From an uncultured bacterium (GTDB taxonomy: Bacteria > Patescibacteriota > Gracilibacteria > Absconditabacterales > Absconditicoccaceae): a stretch of 8,170 bases of DNA. The DNA lies in NCBI GenBank assembly GCA_937906635.1, contig CALCYP010000010.1, positions 1 through 8,170 on the forward strand, in the 5' to 3' direction. Shown here piece after piece: positions 6,642 to 8,170 of this stretch. A model generated the notes under the pieces. The model was not told where the DNA came from. It was given only the letters and a program-made list of their open reading frames with translations, and made no database searches. How positions within the stretch are numbered: position 1 is the stretch's first letter; each line of letters opens with the position of its first letter. A program made the translations under genes and the position numbers.

Positions 6642-6669
6642 TTGTTATACAATTCACAGTTTATATAAT
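6642..6669 (+). promoter_or_regulatory. Promoter of the Kazal lipoprotein gene
   Basis: TTGTTA (6642-6647), 16-nt spacer, TATAAT (6664-6669). Transcription would start near 6676, only about 6 nt before ATG 6682, so the mRNA may be nearly leaderless. Confidence 0.5.
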
Positions 6670-6681
6670 AATTATAATAAA

Positions 6682-7041
6682 ATGAAAAAAATAACTTATG
6701 TCTTTTTGATTGCTTTTATGATTGTCTGCTTTTCTGGTTGTAATAGAAATAAATGAAATAAAACTATAACTTGTACAGCTGAAGAAAAAGAAAATATTTA
6801 TTGTAACTATAATTTTGATCCTGTTTGTGGAGACGATGGACAAACTTATTGAAATGCATGTGTAGCATGTGCTTCAAATAATATAAGTTCTTATAAAGTC
6901 TGAGAGTGTCAAATCTGTGATGATGAAACTGGTATTTGTTCTTTATGAGATACGGTAGAATATTCTCATGATGAATGAGAGTATCCTGATCAAGAAATAA
7001 AAGAAGTTTTTTTAGATATACCAACACCAAATTTCGATTAA
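6682..7041 (+). CDS. Lipoprotein with Kazal-type serine protease inhibitor domain
   Basis: The product is 119 aa with UGA=Gly (5 TGA, 4 GGN). The N-terminus MKK plus a hydrophobic stretch ends in the lipobox-like VCFSGC, so C20 should be lipidated and hold the protein on the outer face of the membrane. A Kazal domain follows at about 31-76: six cysteines C31, C41, C49, C60, C63 and C76, with the family signature DPVCGDDGQTYGNACVAC. Kazal domains block serine proteases by presenting a rigid loop; the reactive residue (P1, two after the second Cys) would be about Y43. Two more cysteines (C79, C86) and an acidic tail (EYSHDEGEYPDQE) lie after the domain. It sits 64 bp after the sortase gene with its own promoter, and a terminator follows. 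A likely role, by inference, is shielding the cell from proteases of the host, prey or surroundings. The domain call is strong; the target protease is unknown. Confidence 0.87.
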
Positions 7042-7059
7042 AAAATCAATTATTTCATA

Positions 7060-7087
7060 AAAATCGCATCTGTATGCGGTTTTTTTG
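7060..7087 (+). terminator. Intrinsic terminator after the Kazal lipoprotein gene
   Basis: TCGCAT and ATGCGG pair around a CTGT loop (one G-U pair), extended by AAAA/TTTT, and run into seven T residues. Confidence 0.78.
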
Positions 7088-7110
7088 TAATGAAAAAAGT
7101 GCCAAAAAAT

Positions 7111-7139
7111 TTGACAAATAAATAATAAATGATTATAAT
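7111..7139 (+). promoter_or_regulatory. Consensus promoter of the paired small membrane proteins
   Basis: TTGACA (7111-7116), 17-nt spacer, TATAAT (7134-7139): a perfect sigma-70-type consensus match, so strong constitutive expression is likely. The leader before ATG 7177 would be about 31 nt, A/T only. Confidence 0.8.
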
Positions 7140-7176
7140 ATATATATAAAATTATTTATATCATAAATTAATAAAA

Positions 7177-7392
7177 ATGAAAAAAGAAACAAAAGAAAGG
7201 TTAATTTACAAAAAAGAGTCTGAAAGAACTCCTAAAGAAAAACTTTTTAGAGACATTGCTTGTTATGTCTTGGTGGCATATGTAGCAACTTTGGCATTTT
7301 TCTGGGTAAATTCTCAAGTAAAATTGACAAATGCACAAGCAGACTTAGTGACAGCATCACTTATGTCACAGCAACATATGTCTGCTCATTAG
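7177..7392 (+). CDS. Small single-helix membrane protein, paralog 1
   Basis: The product is 71 aa and ends in TAG. A strongly charged N-terminus (KKETKERLIYKKESERTPKEK, residues 2-22) precedes one hydrophobic helix at about 27-44 ending in FFWVNSQ, then a short outer tail (VKLTNAQADLVTASLMS). It contains no glycine, so the code question does not arise inside it. The positive-inside rule places the N-terminus in the cytoplasm. It is clearly homologous to the next gene: xKETKxxLIYK, RTPxEK, the helix, NSQ, NAxxDLVxAxLxS. A consensus promoter lies just upstream. I see no lipobox, pilin or sorting signal. Abundance is suggested by the promoter; function is not recognised. Confidence 0.75.
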   Translation: MKKETKERLIYKKESERTPKEKLFRDIACYVLVAYVATLAFFWVNSQVKLTNAQADLVTASLMSQQHMSAH

Positions 7393-7456
7393 TAAATCTT
7401 TGATTATGACGAAATCCCAATTATGGATGGATATTTTATTTTTTTAATAGAAAAAA

Positions 7457-7783
7457 ATGACAAAAGAAACAAAACAAAAACTTATTTACAAAAGTGAAAC
7501 AGACAGAACTCCAGCAGAAAAGACAGTCAGAAATTGTGTATTTATGGCTGTAATTATGTATGTAGCATTACTAACATGATTATTTTTGAATTCACAAATA
7601 AATGTTGTTAATGCAGAGTCAGATTTAGTATCTGCTTGTCTTTATTCAAATATTAATGTCGTAAATGATAGTAGAAATGATAATATAATTGAAGATATTA
7701 TATCAGAAGATACTATATCAGAAGAGAATGACTTATCAGAGACTGATGTAGTAGAATTTGATATGTGAGAGATACAAGATTAA
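7457..7783 (+). CDS. Small single-helix membrane protein, paralog 2, with acidic tail
   Basis: With UGA=Gly this is a 108-aa protein from ATG 7457 to TAA 7781-7783. Read with UGA as stop, it would break in the middle of the membrane helix. Residues 1-64 align with the upstream paralog: TKETKQKLIYK, RTPAEK, the helix at about 27-46 (with TGA-coded G41), LNSQ and NAESDLVSACLYS. It then adds a long acidic tail of Asp/Glu/Ile/Ser repeats (SRNDNIIEDIISEDTISEENDL and on), absent from paralog 1. The gene starts 64 bp after it and probably shares its promoter. Its TAA interrupts a 15-bp direct repeat; see the separate finding. Role unknown; the pair may form homo- or heteromers in the membrane. Confidence 0.77.
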
Positions 7784-7798
7784 GAGATGCAAGATTTA
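7769..7798 (+). repeat. 15-bp tandem repeat split by the paralog 2 stop codon
   Basis: GAGATACAAGATTAA (7769-7783) is followed directly by GAGATGCAAGATTTA (7784-7798). In frame these read EIQD-stop and EMQDL, and the frame then ends at TAA 7805-7807. Confidence 0.7.
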
Positions 7799-7826
7799 GA
7801 AGTATAAAATAAAAATAATAAATAAC

Positions 7827-7865
7827 AAAAATCCCGGATGATTTTCTAAATCACTCGGTTTTTTT
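7827..7865 (+). terminator. Intrinsic terminator, probably serving both flanking genes
   Basis: CCG-GA-TGATTT (7834-7844) pairs with AAATCA-CT-CGG (7848-7858), leaving a 2x2 internal mismatch, and runs into seven T residues (7859-7865). The A-run on the left (7827-7831) could serve the minus-strand gene ending at 7884. Confidence 0.75.
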
Positions 7866-7883
7866 GTAAATAAAATTTTCAAA

Positions 7884-8170
7884 TTAGATTATTTTTACAT
7901 CCATTCACATATTATCAAAAAATTTTTTTCACTTTTCAAGTCCATCATCTATATTAATCCAATATCTTTGAATTAATTCTCAGTCTGTTGGATCAATAAT
8001 TTCATTTTCCAGTATGCCACCACAATTTTGAATCGTCTTTGCTGATCAAATATTGCTTTTATTACATGTTAATAGTACCTTTTCAACTCATATATTTTTA
8101 TACAATTTCAAAATACTAAACAATTGTGCTGTGGCATAATGTTTTTTCCTCTCACTTGGACGAATTGAAT
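7884..8170 (-). CDS. GNAT-family N-acetyltransferase, 5' end missing
   Basis: On the minus strand the frame enters from the window edge and ends at TAA 7886-7884, with 94 visible residues, continuous with UGA=Gly (5 TGA, 3 GGN). The visible start SIRPSERKKHYATAQLFSIL matches GNAT motif A, the acetyl-CoA pyrophosphate-binding turn (R/Q-x-x-G/A-x-A type), with HYA in place of the usual GYA or GYG. VEKVLLTCNKSNIGSAKTIQ is motif B, followed by NCGGILENEIIDPTDGELIQRYWINI, typical of the small-molecule acetyltransferase-like group. The C-terminal extension (EKGKKFFDNMGMDVKII) is not typical. The upstream third of the protein, with the start, is outside the window. Substrate unknown. Confidence 0.84.

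Noticed and set aside
6661..7030. Two minus-strand ORFs over the Kazal gene
   Set aside because: They are antisense to a clear Kazal lipoprotein with six placed cysteines.

Overview
The window reads correctly only if UGA is glycine (translation table 25). With UGA as stop, most of it breaks into short fragments; with UGA as Gly, eight genes become continuous and give recognisable families (TrmB, HAD, Sua5/YrdC, sortase, Kazal, GNAT). By hand count these genes use about 75 in-frame TGA codons against about 33 GGN codons, and all end in TAA or TAG. With the high A+T content and the general lack of Shine-Dalgarno sequences, this points to Candidatus Gracilibacteria/Absconditabacteria (BD1-5/SR1) in the Patescibacteria (CPR). 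CGA still fits Arg, which mildly favours Gracilibacteria.

Layout. 3-755: TrmB-type regulator, cut by the window edge. 780-2258: a 492-aa protein with a C-terminal HAD phosphatase-like domain, probably in the same operon. 2259-4317: a three-unit region without TGA-Gly genes. Each unit is headed by the same palindrome plus a promoter at fixed spacing (2292, 3750, 4204). Unit 1 has a long structured leader and two small genes: a two-helix membrane protein, and a protein that stops at TGA. Both use only GGN for Gly and look imported from a standard-code organism. Unit 2 is a promoter-to-terminator segment of about 360 nt with no convincing ORF, best read as a structured non-coding RNA. Unit 3 drives an unrecognised 234-aa gene rich in TGA-Gly (4318-5022).

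From 5046 the window is native again: a threonylcarbamoyl-AMP synthase gene on the minus strand, then divergently a membrane-anchored sortase, a lipoprotein with a Kazal protease-inhibitor domain, two tandem paralogous single-helix membrane proteins, and a partial GNAT acetyltransferase on the minus strand. The sortase-to-paralog stretch looks like a cell-surface locus, fitting the host-attached or predatory life style reported for relatives.

The most unusual part is 2292-4317. One palindromic operator-promoter module appears to co-regulate two imported-code genes, a putative ncRNA and a native-code gene. Functions of the two small proteins, the RNA and the 234-aa protein cannot be assigned from sequence alone.
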